64,000 nucleotides of DNA from Maribacter halichondriae (GCF_027474825.1 NZ_CP107030.1:1990529-2054528); one strand, 5' to 3'; counted from the first letter of the stretch, positions 48,171-58,762 are shown. The notes: a model not told the origin generated them from the letters alone. Translations and numbers: made by a program.

Positions 48171-49061
48171 ATGGATATCGGCCTTCTTTCCGTAAGCATG
48201 AACGTTTATTCTACCCGTAGAATAGCAGAAGAGGCCGAAAAACTGGGCCATTATATCGAACTGATCGACCATACCAAATGTTCGGTCAAATTGGGAGCCG
48301 ACAAGCCTAGGATTTATCTCAAAGACGAGGATATCACCCAAGAGTTCGACGCGATAATACCCAGAATCGGGAGTAAAGTAACCCGACATGGGGCCGCCAT
48401 TGTAAAACAGTTCGAGATGAACGGGGTATTTAGTACCGCTCGCTCATTGAGCATCACGCGCGCTCGTAACAAGGTTCGCACGCTGCAGATTATGGCCCGA
48501 AAGGGCATTCCGATTCCTGAGACGCTTTTTTCCATAAATCCCGACAACATTGAGGAACAGATAAAGTTATTGGGAGGTACACCGGTTATTATCAAATTAC
48601 AGGAAGGCACCCAAGGGCTGGGGGTGATTCTGGCCGAGACCAAAAAATCGGCAAAATCGATTATCGATACCTTTTATAAGATGGATACCAGTATTCTCAT
48701 TCAAAGGTACATTGAGGAAAGTAACGGTGAGGATATCCGGATTTTTGTAGTGGGCAATAAGATCGTTGCGAGTATGAAGCGCAAAAGCGGATTGGATGAA
48801 TTCCGAAGCAATGTTCATCGTGGCGGCAGTACGGAAGCCGTAAAGTTGTCCGCCAAAGAACAGTTCATTGCCTTGAACGCAACGAAACATATTGGACTTG
48901 GAGTGGCGGGAGTCGATTTAATTCGATCTAAAAAGGGGCCTTTATTGATAGAAGTCAATGCTTCCCCTGGCCTACAGGGCATTGAGGCGGCCACGGGAGT
49001 GAATATTGCCAGGGAAATTATTTTATTTGTAGAACGGAATGGTCGAAAAAGAAGAAAATAG
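48171..49061 (+). CDS. RimK-family alpha-L-glutamate ligase-like ATP-grasp enzyme
   Basis: A 296-residue ATP-grasp protein. The N-terminal part (about 1-95) is the RimK preATP-grasp domain (STRRIAEEAEKLGH); the ATP-grasp body has VIIKLQEGTQGLGV, DIRIFVVGNKIVASMKR, STEAVKLS and LLIEVNASPGLQGIE (Asn-x-Asn-like metal site). RimK adds glutamates to the C-terminus of ribosomal protein S6; relatives add other acidic residues to peptides or cofactors. It overlaps the next gene, a desuccinylase-like hydrolase, by 23 bases. This pair is common in bacteria; its substrate is unproven. Confidence 0.9.
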   Translation: MDIGLLSVSMNVYSTRRIAEEAEKLGHYIELIDHTKCSVKLGADKPRIYLKDEDITQEFDAIIPRIGSKVTRHGAAIVKQFEMNGVFSTARSLSITRARNKVRTLQIMARKGIPIPETLFSINPDNIEEQIKLLGGTPVIIKLQEGTQGLGVILAETKKSAKSIIDTFYKMDTSILIQRYIEESNGEDIRIFVVGNKIVASMKRKSGLDEFRSNVHRGGSTEAVKLSAKEQFIALNATKHIGLGVAGVDLIRSKKGPLLIEVNASPGLQGIEAATGVNIAREIILFVERNGRKRRK

Positions 49062-50010
49062 TGACATTGCAATTGGCGGCGAGACTGTTAAACCGGGCGA
49101 GACCAAACTTTTAAAGATCAGTATTGACCGTTTGCCCACGGGAACCCTCATCGATATTCCTGTTTACGTGTTCAATGCCAAAAAACCGGGGCCAACACTT
49201 TTGGTACAGGCGGGCCTCCATGGCGACGAAATAAACGGTATTGAAATCGTACGGCGTATGTTGGCCGAAAAAAGGTTCAATATTGAGAAAGGAGCTGTCA
49301 TTGCGGTTCCCATTCTCAATATCTTCGGGTTCATCCATTTTTCAAGGGATGTGCCCGATGGAAAGGATGTAAATCGCAGTTTTCCGGGAACAAAAAAAGG
49401 CTCTATGGCGAGTAGGATCGCCTATCACTACATTTCGGAAATATTGCCACAAATAGATTTCGGCATCGATCTGCACACCGGGGGCGGGCAGCTGAACAAT
49501 TTCGCCCAAATACGCTATACAAAAAACGACGAGCGAAGTCAACTTTTGGCAGAAATATTCAATGCGCCTTTTTCCTTTTCCTCCAGACTTATCAAAGGGT
49601 CTTTTCGCAACGTTACTTACCGAGCGGGAATCCCCAGCATCGTCTTCGAGGGCGGTGAAAGTATGCGCTTCGATGATTATTCCATTTTGGAGGGCATGCA
49701 GGGTATTTTGAATGTGATGAAACATTTTAAAATGATTTCTGAAATAGAACCTCAGTATATCGAGCGTTTCAAGACTATTCCACTTACTGATAGAAAATGG
49801 ATACGGGCTTCTACGGCAGGGATGTTCATTCCCCACATTACCAATGGAAGCGAGATAAAAAAAGGACAGATTTTAGGTATTATCTCCGATACCTATGCCA
49901 AACAGACAAAAAATATCAAAGCTCCCTCAGACGGATTTGTTATTTGTGTGAACCATCAAGCGGTCGTTAATCAAGGGGATGCTTTATTTCATGTAGGTGT
50001 CCGTTCTTAG
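49039..50010 (+). CDS. Succinylglutamate desuccinylase/aspartoacylase-family zinc hydrolase
   Basis: A 323-residue M14-like amidohydrolase. Zinc ligands are visible as H and E in QAGLHGDEINGIE and a His in IDLHTGGG; an R-x-D-NRSFPG-like DVNRSFPGTKKG segment and the late IVFEGGE, with the general-base Glu, complete the site. It probably removes an acyl-amino acid from a small molecule or peptide tail. The start at 49,039 overlaps the RimK-like gene, which points to a linked modification and demodification pair. Confidence 0.9.
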   Translation: MVEKEENSDIAIGGETVKPGETKLLKISIDRLPTGTLIDIPVYVFNAKKPGPTLLVQAGLHGDEINGIEIVRRMLAEKRFNIEKGAVIAVPILNIFGFIHFSRDVPDGKDVNRSFPGTKKGSMASRIAYHYISEILPQIDFGIDLHTGGGQLNNFAQIRYTKNDERSQLLAEIFNAPFSFSSRLIKGSFRNVTYRAGIPSIVFEGGESMRFDDYSILEGMQGILNVMKHFKMISEIEPQYIERFKTIPLTDRKWIRASTAGMFIPHITNGSEIKKGQILGIISDTYAKQTKNIKAPSDGFVICVNHQAVVNQGDALFHVGVRS

Positions 50011-50084
50011 AATTTGTAAAATGGAATAAGGTCAATACGTATTTCTTTCGATTTTCGTTATAGTTTGCAACAACTTTCGAAATC

Positions 50085-50456
50085 ATGCTCGAATTCTGGA
50101 AATCACTTGCCTATACCACCAAATTTTCGACCATTGCGTTTTTCATTACTGGTGCTTTAGGCCTGTTCAGCATGGGTTTTTTAGGATTGGGACTATATTA
50201 TCTGGTTTCATTTCTTTTTCCCTCTTATCCAGATATTAACGATTGGCATGGCGATTGGGTCTGGCTGGTCATCATTGGTATAGGTATGTTATGGTCGTTT
50301 GGATTTGCTTTTGGCGGAGTTTCATGGCATTACCTTAGCAAGTCGATTACTTCTATAACCATATTACGTATTGTCTTTGTTCTTGTACTTTGGCTATGGG
50401 CGGCTTTTTTGTGGTTTTGTGTGCTAAAAGCGAACGAATATCGATTTGATATGTAA
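50085..50456 (+). CDS. Small integral membrane protein
   Basis: A 123-residue protein with three membrane helices (about 15-45, 60-80 and 92-115). Tryptophan-rich loops (DWHGDWVWLVIIGIGMLW) are notable. No family recognised. The 170-bp region after it (50,457-50,626) shows no convincing gene. Confidence 0.6.
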   Translation: MLEFWKSLAYTTKFSTIAFFITGALGLFSMGFLGLGLYYLVSFLFPSYPDINDWHGDWVWLVIIGIGMLWSFGFAFGGVSWHYLSKSITSITILRIVFVLVLWLWAAFLWFCVLKANEYRFDM

Positions 50457-50626
50457 GTTTGGAGAATGGATTTTCCGACTGAGCGGTCTGATTTCTTGAA
50501 TTTGGACGAGATGCCCTTGAATAAATAGGAGTTGACCGAAGTTTTATCGATCCTTATCGGATGCTATTGAAGCCACCCATGATTTATGGAAGAACAAAAC
50601 CGACCAAGAAGTCGGTATACGTTTAT

Positions 50627-51013
50627 TTACTCCATATCTCTTAACTGTATCGAAAGCGCCTTTGTCGAGAGCTGTACCTCGATCAAGGAAAGGATCAACG
50701 AGATCATCAGAAAAAAGAGACTGATACCAAAAAAGAGGTTCGCCGCTACATTCATTTCCACATAGATGAGGAACATGGTAATTGCGGCCAACAAGAAGCT
50801 GATAATTGCCGTGGCCTGCATGTTTTTGATGATGGTCAAGCGTTTACGCAGTTTTTGCACCTGCAACCCGATGGATTTCGATTCGGTCTCTTGATATTTT
50901 TGGTGCAGTTGACGGATGAGTGCGGCTATGGCCAAATACCGGGCGTTATAGGCCAACATGGTCAAAGAGATTGCCGGGAAGAGTAGTGCGGGGACAGTGA
51001 GGTTTAAATCCAT
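50627..51013 (-). CDS. DUF2721-family membrane protein
   Basis: A 128-residue protein with three hydrophobic segments (8-30, 65-85 and 90-110) and the LLxLAYNxR-like start LTMLAYNARYLAIAALIRQL seen in DUF2721 proteins. Function unknown. It is ten bases downstream of the GyrI-like gene and on the same strand, so they may be co-transcribed. Confidence 0.75.
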   Translation of the reverse strand: MDLNLTVPALLFPAISLTMLAYNARYLAIAALIRQLHQKYQETESKSIGLQVQKLRKRLTIIKNMQATAIISFLLAAITMFLIYVEMNVAANLFFGISLFFLMISLILSLIEVQLSTKALSIQLRDME

Positions 51014-51023
51014 TTTTTTATTA

Positions 51024-51509
51024 CTAATATTTCTTTTTTATTGGAATCCATACCTCTTCTTCTGAATCAGGGGCATCGTTTTTATATTTCTCGCCCAAAA
51101 TTTCAAAATGTGGCCTAACATCGATTACATATTCAGAATTAGGAAGCCATTGGCCAAAAATGAATTGAAATGTTCGCTTAAATTCATTAGCCGGCCCCTT
51201 ATGGAGAAAAACGGCATATAAACCACCTTCTAATGTAAAAGACTCAAAACCATTCGGTATATTTTCAATAGAATTTACCTCTGCTGCTGCCCATTTGGTA
51301 AATTCCGTTTGTGGGTTGAAGTTCTGAAAATACTCTAGTTTGTCATAGACTTGAACAGAATAAAGGTCAGTGCTGATATTGTTTTTAATAGCGGTTCTAT
51401 CAACCATAAAGCTTTGCCAGAGTTCGGCAGTTTTATTGTTGGTCAAAGACGTTCTGATAGACTTGCCTATTAAAAACTTTTTAGGAAGTGTTTCGATTCG
51501 GGGTTTCAT
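51024..51509 (-). CDS. Stand-alone GyrI-like effector-binding protein
   Basis: A 161-residue protein with the GyrI/SbmC-like fold (PKKFLIGKSIRTSL, then GGLYAVFLHKGPANEFKRTFQFIFGQWLP and a C-terminal FEILGEKYKND). It has no DNA-binding domain. Such proteins bind hydrophobic ligands; some protect gyrase, others act as hydrolases. It starts one base after the preceding Asp-box propeller gene's stop. It is distinct from the AraC-linked GyrI domain at 4,751. Confidence 0.82.
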   Translation of the reverse strand: MKPRIETLPKKFLIGKSIRTSLTNNKTAELWQSFMVDRTAIKNNISTDLYSVQVYDKLEYFQNFNPQTEFTKWAAAEVNSIENIPNGFESFTLEGGLYAVFLHKGPANEFKRTFQFIFGQWLPNSEYVIDVRPHFEILGEKYKNDAPDSEEEVWIPIKKKY

Positions 51510-51510
51510 T

Positions 51511-54359
51511 TCATTCTATTTTGAATTTAGTTTTTTCCGATGATCCGTTTCCTTCAATCTCAATAGTATATTCTCCTTTCGGTAAATAAGTCTTACCATC
51601 TTTGGCTTCTTTGAGCTCCTTCTTATTTTTCTTCAGATACGCCGATTTTCCCGATTTTGAAAAGGCAACATCGTAAGATAGTATATTGAAACCTTTGTCC
51701 GCTACGATTTCTGTTGCGCTCACTGGAATTCCATGCACGGTTTTAATGGTAGCTTCGAAGGTATCGGCTTCGGAATTATAAAAAACAACATCTAACCCTG
51801 GCGTATTGGGATCTCGCCAAGTGCTCCGTGCATTGCCCCAGCGTTCGTAATGTTTGATGTTTTCCAATTTAAAAACATGAAGATTTTTGCCAGTGATTTC
51901 TGGGGTCATTTGCTGAAACTTCGAAATATCGACTTTATAGATACTTCGACCATGGCTGCCGACTAAAAGATGTTTGGCTTCGGGTTGAATTACGAGATCA
52001 TGAATGGCAACATTTGGCAACCCGTTTTGAAAGACTTCCCATGATTCCCCACGATTGAAGGAAACGTATAATCCATTGTCGGTTCCTGTGAATAGCAGAT
52101 TTTCATTTTTAGGATCTTCGATGATTACATTGACCGGCGAATCAGGAATTCCCTCCCCAATATCTTTCCAAGTTTTGCCATGATCATCACTGGTGTATAA
52201 ATAGGTCGTAAAATCATCCCAACGATAGCCACTCAAGGCAACATAAACCCTTTCTTTTTTATGTTGGGATGCCACAACCTGACTAATCCATATATCCTTG
52301 GGAAAAGAATTGGAAATAACCTCCCAACTACCGCCTCCATTTTTAGATACTTGAACAAGGCCATCATCGCTTCCCGTATATATAAGTCCGAATTGTAATG
52401 TCGATTCTGAAATCGAGGTTATCGTACCATAGGAGACATTCCCTTTTCTTCCCCGTTGGAAAGATCGGGCGAGATGGCTTCCCAATCATCACCTTGGTTC
52501 ATCGAACGAAGTAACTGGTTCGCACCCATATACAGAATGTCCTGATTGTGCGAGGATAACAGAATCGGAGTCTCCCAATTGAAACGATATGAAGGAGTAC
52601 CTATATCGTTTTTAGGCTGAATATACTTTCGCTTGTCATTTTCTAAATCCAACCGATAATAGAATCCGAACTGTGAACCCGTATAAACGATATTCGGATT
52701 GCGTTTGTCTATTTGTATTTGCATACCATCCCCACCCATAATGGATTTCCAAGTGTAATGACCATTCTGGTGCCATTCCGAATTTTCCTCAGCGTTGTGT
52801 GGCCCCATCCAAACACCGTTATCTTGTAGTCCGCCGTAAACATTGTATGGTTCTTGATGGTCGATATTGATGGCGAAGAAGGTACCCAAAGATTCGGAAT
52901 TGAGCTTCGTCCAATGTTCACCGTCATCGTAGGAAAGGTTGAGTCCGCCATCATTACCGTTGATCAGATGCCCCGGTCTTTTGGGGTTGATCCAAAGCGA
53001 ATGATGATCCACATGCACATTATCGCCATGGATGGAGCTATAGGTTTTCCCCGCGTCGTCTGATTTAATAATAGGTACGCCCAAAAGGTAAATTTTATCA
53101 GGATTGGAGGCATCTACTCGCACCTGTGCAAATACATATCCGTAGCTGTAAAACAAGTCTTCAATATAGTCTTGATTCTGCTTTTTCCAGGTCTTGCCCG
53201 CATCATCACTACGATATACCTCTGCACCGATTACAGGGGTATCAAAGGTTACCGAATTCTCATTTTCTAGATAGTTGGCCAGATCCGCAGGGTGTATTTC
53301 TCCCTTTTTTACCATTTCCTTTACCGTGTTAGCGGAATATTTTTTGGGAAAGCGCTTGGACTTAAGAAAATCGTCAAGTTTGGATTCATCCAATTTCAAA
53401 AAGGACTCTTTGGACATGTTCTTGAATTTCTCTTTTTTAAGCTCGTCCGATCCTTCTTCGGATTCTTCGGATTTCTCCCTGCGAAATTGGCTATCATGGA
53501 CGGCGTAGACCGTATTTTCATCGTAGACCGCGAAACCTATGCGCCCGACACCTTCACCAATCGGGAACCCGCTTTCTTGCGTTGAGATTTTCGTCCAAGT
53601 AGCTCCTGCATCGGTACTTTTGTAAATTCCGGATGCATTGCCGTTTCCGATAAAGTTCCAAGCTTTCCGATCTTTTTCCCAAGCCGCGGCGTACATGATT
53701 TTGAAGTTGTTCGGGGCATGGGCGAGATCAATAATTCCGGTACTGTCGTTTATGTGAAGTGTCTTTTGCCAAGTTTCACCGCCATCAGGGGTTTTGTAGA
53801 TGCCCCTTTCTTCATTCGGAGAATATAGGTGTCCGGTTACACCAACAACAACTTCATCAGTATTATTAGGGTTGATAACGATTCGCCCGAAATGGTGGGC
53901 ATCGTTTAAGCCCATATTTTGCCAAGTTTTCCCCTTGTCCGTCGATTTTAGAATCCCGATGCCTGCATAGGAAGAACGAGAAGAAATATTTTCGCCTGTA
54001 CCTACCCAAATAGTTCCGTTTTTCCAATCTACTGCGATATCTCCTATGTTTTGAGTTGGAGCATTGTCCATAACGGGAATAAAGGAAGTTCCGTTATTAT
54101 TCGTATACCACAATCCGCCTGCGGCGTACCCCACATAAAACTCGATGGGGTCATCAGGATTGATATCGATATCGGCCACCCGTCCGCTCATAACAGATGG
54201 CCCAATATTCTCAAAAGGAACGTTTTTTACCAATGAAGCCTCCTCCATCTGTTTTTTCTGTTGGAGTGCCTGTTGTACGTTGTCCGCGGATGTTGAAACA
54301 ATCTGGGCCGTACATACGATTGAAAGACCTAACAACAGGGGTGTAAGGATTTTTTTCAT
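51511..54359 (-). pseudogene. Exported Asp-box/VPS10-type propeller protein, one frameshift
   Basis: As read, two frames (54,359-52,419 and 52,485-51,511). One extra base in the CCCTTTT tract at 52,441-52,447 restores NGEEKGNVSYGTITSISES and a 949-residue product. It has a signal peptide (to CTAQ) and many SxDxGxTW Asp-box turns (STDKGKTW, TPDGGETW, STDAGATW, SDDAGKTW) of sortilin-like/BNR propellers. A lysine- and glutamate-rich helical insert lies at about 285-350. A C-terminal Ig-like domain follows (NLHVFKLENIKHYE, later VSATEIVADKGFNILSYDV). Related exported proteins occur beside peptidases; the ligand is unknown. Confidence 0.88.
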
Positions 54360-54540
54360 TTTAATCTATTATTCGAATTAGTCGGATGGAAGTTATGAAT
54401 AACTTGGGGTGTTGACAAGAGTTAATGAGGAGGTGAACAAAAAGCACTGATTATAAATTCCATAATAAATTGTCCATAAATTGCACAGTAACTTAAAAAT
54501 TTGTTAAATTTATATCATATAATCAACTAAACATTTTAAA

Positions 54541-54855
54541 ATGGAAGAGTACTTACCGTTAATCATTCAATTAATTTCTGGTGCCCTTGGGGGTAACGTT
54601 GCCGGAAAATTATTAAAGAACCTTTCCCTCGGTACGTTAGGGAACTCGATTTCAGGAATTTTAGGAGGAGGCCTTGGAGGTTACCTTCTTGGTATGTTAG
54701 GCCTTGGTGCCGGAGGTGACGCTACGGCAGTAGCCGACGCGGCTGGAGGAATGGATCTATCAAGCATTTTGGGCAGTGTTGCCGGAGGTGGTGTAGGAGG
54801 AGGAGTTCTTATGGCCATAATAGGTGCCATAAAAAATGCAATGGGAAAAAGCTAA
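54541..54855 (+). CDS. Small glycine-rich membrane protein
   Basis: A 104-residue protein of glycine-zipper type: GALGGNVAGKLL, GILGGGLGGYLLGMLGLGAGG and GSVAGGGVGGGVLMAIIGAI, that is, two helical hairpin-like hydrophobic stretches with regular small residues. It has no signal peptidase site. Related small proteins are found in many Bacteroidota and some proteobacteria with no known role. A strong terminator follows directly. Confidence 0.72.
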   Translation: MEEYLPLIIQLISGALGGNVAGKLLKNLSLGTLGNSISGILGGGLGGYLLGMLGLGAGGDATAVADAAGGMDLSSILGSVAGGGVGGGVLMAIIGAIKNAMGKS

Positions 54856-54877
54856 ATTGATCAACTTTAAACTGAAG

Positions 54878-54903
54878 AGAGGCCTTATAGGCCTCTTTTT
54901 TTT
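54878..54903 (+). terminator. Rho-independent terminator
   Basis: AGAGGCCT (54,878-54,885) and AGGCCTCT (54,889-54,896) form an eight-pair stem with a three-base TAT loop, followed by a T-run to 54,903. It ends the glycine-rich gene's transcript. Confidence 0.9.
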
Positions 54904-54928
54904 ATCTTTCCCTAAAAGAAACCGGGAG

Positions 54929-55498
54929 ATGTATAAATTATTATTACCCATATTGTTTTTATTGACAGCGTGCCCAGACGACAAAGTGTACGAAGTCGGA
55001 GAGATTAAAACCCCGAACGGAGAGATTTTGGTGTGGTTGCATGATGAAACCCCAAATCATAAGAAGAGCTTTATTCAATTGGCCAAAGACGGCTATTGGG
55101 ATTCGTTGACCTTTAACCGTGTCATCCCTGATTTTGTAGCCCAGGGCGGATGCCCGGATACCCCTGAGGGCTTCAACGATCCTGAATATCTTCTTGACCC
55201 GGAGTTTAATGAGAAGCTTACCCATGAATACGGTGCTTTTGGAGCCGGAAGGGATGGTAATCCGGACAAGCTTTCAGCACGTTGCCAATTCTATATCGTG
55301 CAGAACAAAGAGGGAGAACATCGACTTGATGGTGACTACACTGTTTTTGGTAAGGTCATAAAAGGGATGGACGTTGTGGATGCCATTGTAAACGTACCCA
55401 GAGATTCGATTGATCAGCCTCTGAGTCCGATATCATTGGATGTAAAAATTATATCCATGTCGGCAAAAGAATTAAAGGATTTGGATGTGTTAAAATGA
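54929..55498 (+). CDS. Lipoprotein cyclophilin-type peptidyl-prolyl isomerase
   Basis: The ATG at 54,929 is chosen because it opens a lipoprotein signal (MYKLLLPILFLLTAC); the longer frame crosses the terminator. The 189-residue product is a cyclophilin: SLTFNRVIPDFVAQGGCP (core FxRxxxxFxxQGG-like), GAFGAGRDGNPDKLSARCQF, DYTVFGKVIKGMDVVDAI. It catalyses Xaa-Pro isomerisation for proteins in the periplasm or at the surface. It converges with the M28 peptidase gene. Confidence 0.9.
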   Translation: MYKLLLPILFLLTACPDDKVYEVGEIKTPNGEILVWLHDETPNHKKSFIQLAKDGYWDSLTFNRVIPDFVAQGGCPDTPEGFNDPEYLLDPEFNEKLTHEYGAFGAGRDGNPDKLSARCQFYIVQNKEGEHRLDGDYTVFGKVIKGMDVVDAIVNVPRDSIDQPLSPISLDVKIISMSAKELKDLDVLK

Positions 55499-57211
55499 TT
55501 ATCTCAAAACTTTAATCTGATATTTGGCCTGAAGCCTTAACATATTTTGCGCTGCTAACACTTCTGCCACTAATTCTATTGATGGTTTTTTCTCTAGGTC
55601 CTTTGTCGTTTCCATCGCCTTAAGGTACCAGTCTTCCCAAGCCTTAAGAATCTTTATTTCATCTGCAGGTCTATTGCCATTTTCGATACTGTTTTTGCTG
55701 AGGTCGAATTCCTCTTTCATACGTTTTTGGGCAGATACCGAAATAGTATTCAACACTTCAATAGCGGTTTCGGTATCTGCATTTAATAAGGTGAACGCAC
55801 TCATCAATGCTCCGGTACCGACATTCTTCAAAGTCTCTTTAGATACTTTGTTGATACGATCGTTGTCGGTATGATAGAACTGGTCGGTAAAATGCCAAAG
55901 AAGTAATCCGGGAATGTCGGCATCCAAAAATGGCATGTGGTCGCTACCGCCCTCAAAGGGATTGGTATTTACTTCCCAATTGGTAAATTCACCTTGTTTT
56001 TTGAAGTTTTGGAACATAAAGTCATTCAGGTAATGGGGTTTCATGTCTTCCAATTTCATGACCTCGCCGCCCCATTCGGTGTGCTTGTCTTTCCCTCTGG
56101 TCCAGATAGCACTGGGATCTGGCATTTTTTCTATGAGGAAAGAGCCGCCTGTAATGGCCGTGTTTTCACCCACCATGTCAAGGCTGATGCCCCACTTGAT
56201 GTCTTTGGCCCGGTCTTTATCCTCCTGAATATACCGATGGGTAGAAATGATTTCGTCGCCCCAGAGATAGGTCAACGTGCGATTGATATCGATTTTATTA
56301 TCCTTGATAAGTTTGCCCGTTAGTACCGCCATTTCCAATTGTACACCGACTCCGGAAGCATTGTCATTGGCACCGGGTTCTTGAATATGTGCGCTAAAGA
56401 CCAACCGCTCATTCGGAAGTTGGGTGCCTTTCACATCTGCCACAATGGTCAGTTCTTCGGAAGGATATATTTTAGTCTGAATATTTACCTCAAGTTCAAC
56501 TTTTCCCTTTTCCAAAGCTGCTTTCAGTTTTTCCTTGGCTTCATTAGAAAGCGCGATGCCCCAAGCCTTGTTATTTTCTTGATACCCAAAACTGCGAAAC
56601 TGAATGGAAGTCGTATTCTTTTCAGGCTGCAAATATTCAGGATTACTATACGTGATTATGCCCAAAGCCTTTTGATTTATAATCGCTTCCTCAAAAATGG
56701 GTCCTGCGGAACCTTCAATAAAGACAATCTTTCCGCCTAGGCTCAAATTTTTTAAGTCCTCAGGATTTTTGATATAAATAACCTCGGCGGTAACACCTTC
56801 TTTCGGGGTCGAAACAGAATTCAAGTACACCATGTTCCGGTTGGTGGATTGTTCTAATAAAGGCGTGTCTTGACCTTCAATTCTTACCGTAGCACTAACG
56901 GGCTCCCAAGTGGGGTTTTCCATGGGGCGCTTTTCAATTCTATAGGTCAGCCTATCGGTTTCGGCGGCCTTTTCTTCCAACACATACCCTGCTTCTTCCA
57001 ATTTTTCAGCGATGCGATACACTGTTTTATTAAAACCTGTATTGCCCGCGACACGCCAATAATCTTCCACAAAATCGACGGTTTCATAGGCCAACTCTCC
57101 TGTATATAATGGGCGAACCAATTCAAAATACTCATCGGTATTATATTTTTGGGAATGGCCGAAGGCAAAACATAGAAGCGTGATGATTGTAGTAAAAAAC
57201 TTTTTAATCAT
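55499..57211 (-). CDS. Exported M28-family metallopeptidase
   Basis: A 570-residue protein with a signal peptide (to GHSQ) and, after a PA-like inserted region, the M28 zinc domain: VFSAHIQEPGANDNASG (His and Asp ligands), LWGDEI (catalytic Glu), SLDMVGE (Asp), and a terminal HTDNDRINKVS His. The first metal His is in SAHI instead of the usual GGHxD, so the second position of the family's His-x-Asp motif is altered. Length exceeds classic aminopeptidases. Probably processes peptides for uptake. Confidence 0.88.
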   Translation of the reverse strand: MIKKFFTTIITLLCFAFGHSQKYNTDEYFELVRPLYTGELAYETVDFVEDYWRVAGNTGFNKTVYRIAEKLEEAGYVLEEKAAETDRLTYRIEKRPMENPTWEPVSATVRIEGQDTPLLEQSTNRNMVYLNSVSTPKEGVTAEVIYIKNPEDLKNLSLGGKIVFIEGSAGPIFEEAIINQKALGIITYSNPEYLQPEKNTTSIQFRSFGYQENNKAWGIALSNEAKEKLKAALEKGKVELEVNIQTKIYPSEELTIVADVKGTQLPNERLVFSAHIQEPGANDNASGVGVQLEMAVLTGKLIKDNKIDINRTLTYLWGDEIISTHRYIQEDKDRAKDIKWGISLDMVGENTAITGGSFLIEKMPDPSAIWTRGKDKHTEWGGEVMKLEDMKPHYLNDFMFQNFKKQGEFTNWEVNTNPFEGGSDHMPFLDADIPGLLLWHFTDQFYHTDNDRINKVSKETLKNVGTGALMSAFTLLNADTETAIEVLNTISVSAQKRMKEEFDLSKNSIENGNRPADEIKILKAWEDWYLKAMETTKDLEKKPSIELVAEVLAAQNMLRLQAKYQIKVLR

Positions 57212-57294
57212 AATATTTTAAGGATATTTCACAGAAGTTCACAGAGGAATATATAGATATAAAATTCACTACATACTGCAACTGCCAACTACTT

Positions 57295-58746
57295 TTACTC
57301 TTCCCATTTCCAATCGTTGCCGATAATGAGTTTTTCCTTGAGGTCGTTCTTGATCATAAACTCCATTGTGGTCTCGCTGTCCATTTTGGTCGCCGGAAGT
57401 TTTTCTGCATTCGCCAGACCATAAAGCATCATAGTACCAAAACGTGACGTATTAGTGATATGCTCCTTATTGACCAAATTGAAATCATCACAATCGGAAT
57501 GGTAACAGCCATAAATCGAACGCTCTAGATTGCTATGAACGGATAAAATCGGAACCCCTTCCAACATAAAAGGCTGATGGTCACTATGCAATCCGGATCG
57601 GTTTGAAAAACCATTTTTGTAAATGGAATCCTGTTGTTGAATGGCCTCACCCAAATCCTTGAAAAAAGCCTCGTTGTCCAATTTTCCTCCGGCGTTCATT
57701 CCGATAGGGTTGCCCGACATATCAAGGTTCATCATGTATTTTATGTTATCGATGGTTCCAGATTTTACAGCTTCGTTTACCATATATTTAGAGCCTAAAA
57801 GCCCTTGTTCTTCACCCATGAACATCACGAACTTGACGGTTCTTTTGGGTTGTAGATTATTTGCTTTGAAAGCGCGGGAAATATCAAGAACCGCAAAAGA
57901 GCCTATGCCGTTGTCGATGGCACCGGTAGCCAAATCCCATGAGTCGAGGTGTCCGCCAATGACGATTTCCTCGTTTGGTAGTTCGCTCCCCTTTAAAGTT
58001 GCAACGACGTTTCGAGCTTTGATGACATCGCTATTATTTGTCATTTCGATGGTGGCGGTGGCTTTTCCATTTTGCAGTTTTTCTTTCAATGCCATTCCAT
58101 CTTCTTTCCCAATACAGACTGCGGGGATCGGAATCAATTCGCCCGTTACGGAAGCCGTCCCAGTCAATAAAACTCCTTCGGGCACTTGATTGATAATAAT
58201 AATTCCTTTGGCACCATATTTAATGGCCAAAGCCGTTTTTTCACTACGGTGTAAATTGCTAAGGCCTTCTTCACTACCTTCTAAAATTCCGATATAGACA
58301 AATGAAATCTTCCCTTTGACTGCATCGGGATTAAGCTGATAGTCGGCTTCCAGCCCATTACCCATATCAACAATTTCTCCGGTAACATTCGCCTCCACGG
58401 GAGAATGTCCAAGGGTAACCACTTTTGTATCCTCATCATTGATTTTCAAGGAGACCTCACCACGCGACCAAGCCTCGACCTCGAAAGTCTGGTATTCGAC
58501 ATCCTCAAAGCCATATTCCTTGAATTTGTTATAGGTGTATTCTTCAGCCTTAGCGCCATTTTCAGAACCCGTCAAACGATGACCAATGGTTTTTGTCGCT
58601 TCTTCCAGCGTGCTATAGGCTTTTGAGTTTTGGCTGATTTCGGTATCGAGCCTAGCAAAAAGTTCAGCCTGGGTTTCTTCTTTCTTGTTTTCGGCACAAG
58701 AAAAAACGAGTAGTAAGAAAATTAAATAGGGTGTGATTTTTTTCAT
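57295..58746 (-). CDS. M28-family metallopeptidase lipoprotein with PA domain
   Basis: A 483-residue lipoprotein (lipobox VFSC). A PA-like insertion (about 125-235) precedes the complete metal site: GGHLDSWDLATGAIDNGIGS (His and Asp), MGEEQGLLGSK (Glu), MNLDMSG (Asp), and YHSDCDDFNLV (His). This is a typical bacterial aminopeptidase or carboxypeptidase Q-like enzyme. It lies between the other M28 gene and an Asp-box propeller gene, all on the minus strand and closely spaced. Confidence 0.93.
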   Translation of the reverse strand: MKKITPYLIFLLLVFSCAENKKEETQAELFARLDTEISQNSKAYSTLEEATKTIGHRLTGSENGAKAEEYTYNKFKEYGFEDVEYQTFEVEAWSRGEVSLKINDEDTKVVTLGHSPVEANVTGEIVDMGNGLEADYQLNPDAVKGKISFVYIGILEGSEEGLSNLHRSEKTALAIKYGAKGIIIINQVPEGVLLTGTASVTGELIPIPAVCIGKEDGMALKEKLQNGKATATIEMTNNSDVIKARNVVATLKGSELPNEEIVIGGHLDSWDLATGAIDNGIGSFAVLDISRAFKANNLQPKRTVKFVMFMGEEQGLLGSKYMVNEAVKSGTIDNIKYMMNLDMSGNPIGMNAGGKLDNEAFFKDLGEAIQQQDSIYKNGFSNRSGLHSDHQPFMLEGVPILSVHSNLERSIYGCYHSDCDDFNLVNKEHITNTSRFGTMMLYGLANAEKLPATKMDSETTMEFMIKNDLKEKLIIGNDWKWEE

Positions 58747-58762
58747 GGTTTTATTGAGTAGT

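Noticed and set aside
54836-54928. A longer N-terminus for the cyclophilin gene starting at 54,836
   Set aside because: It would run through a strong terminator and hide a clear lipoprotein signal at 54,929.
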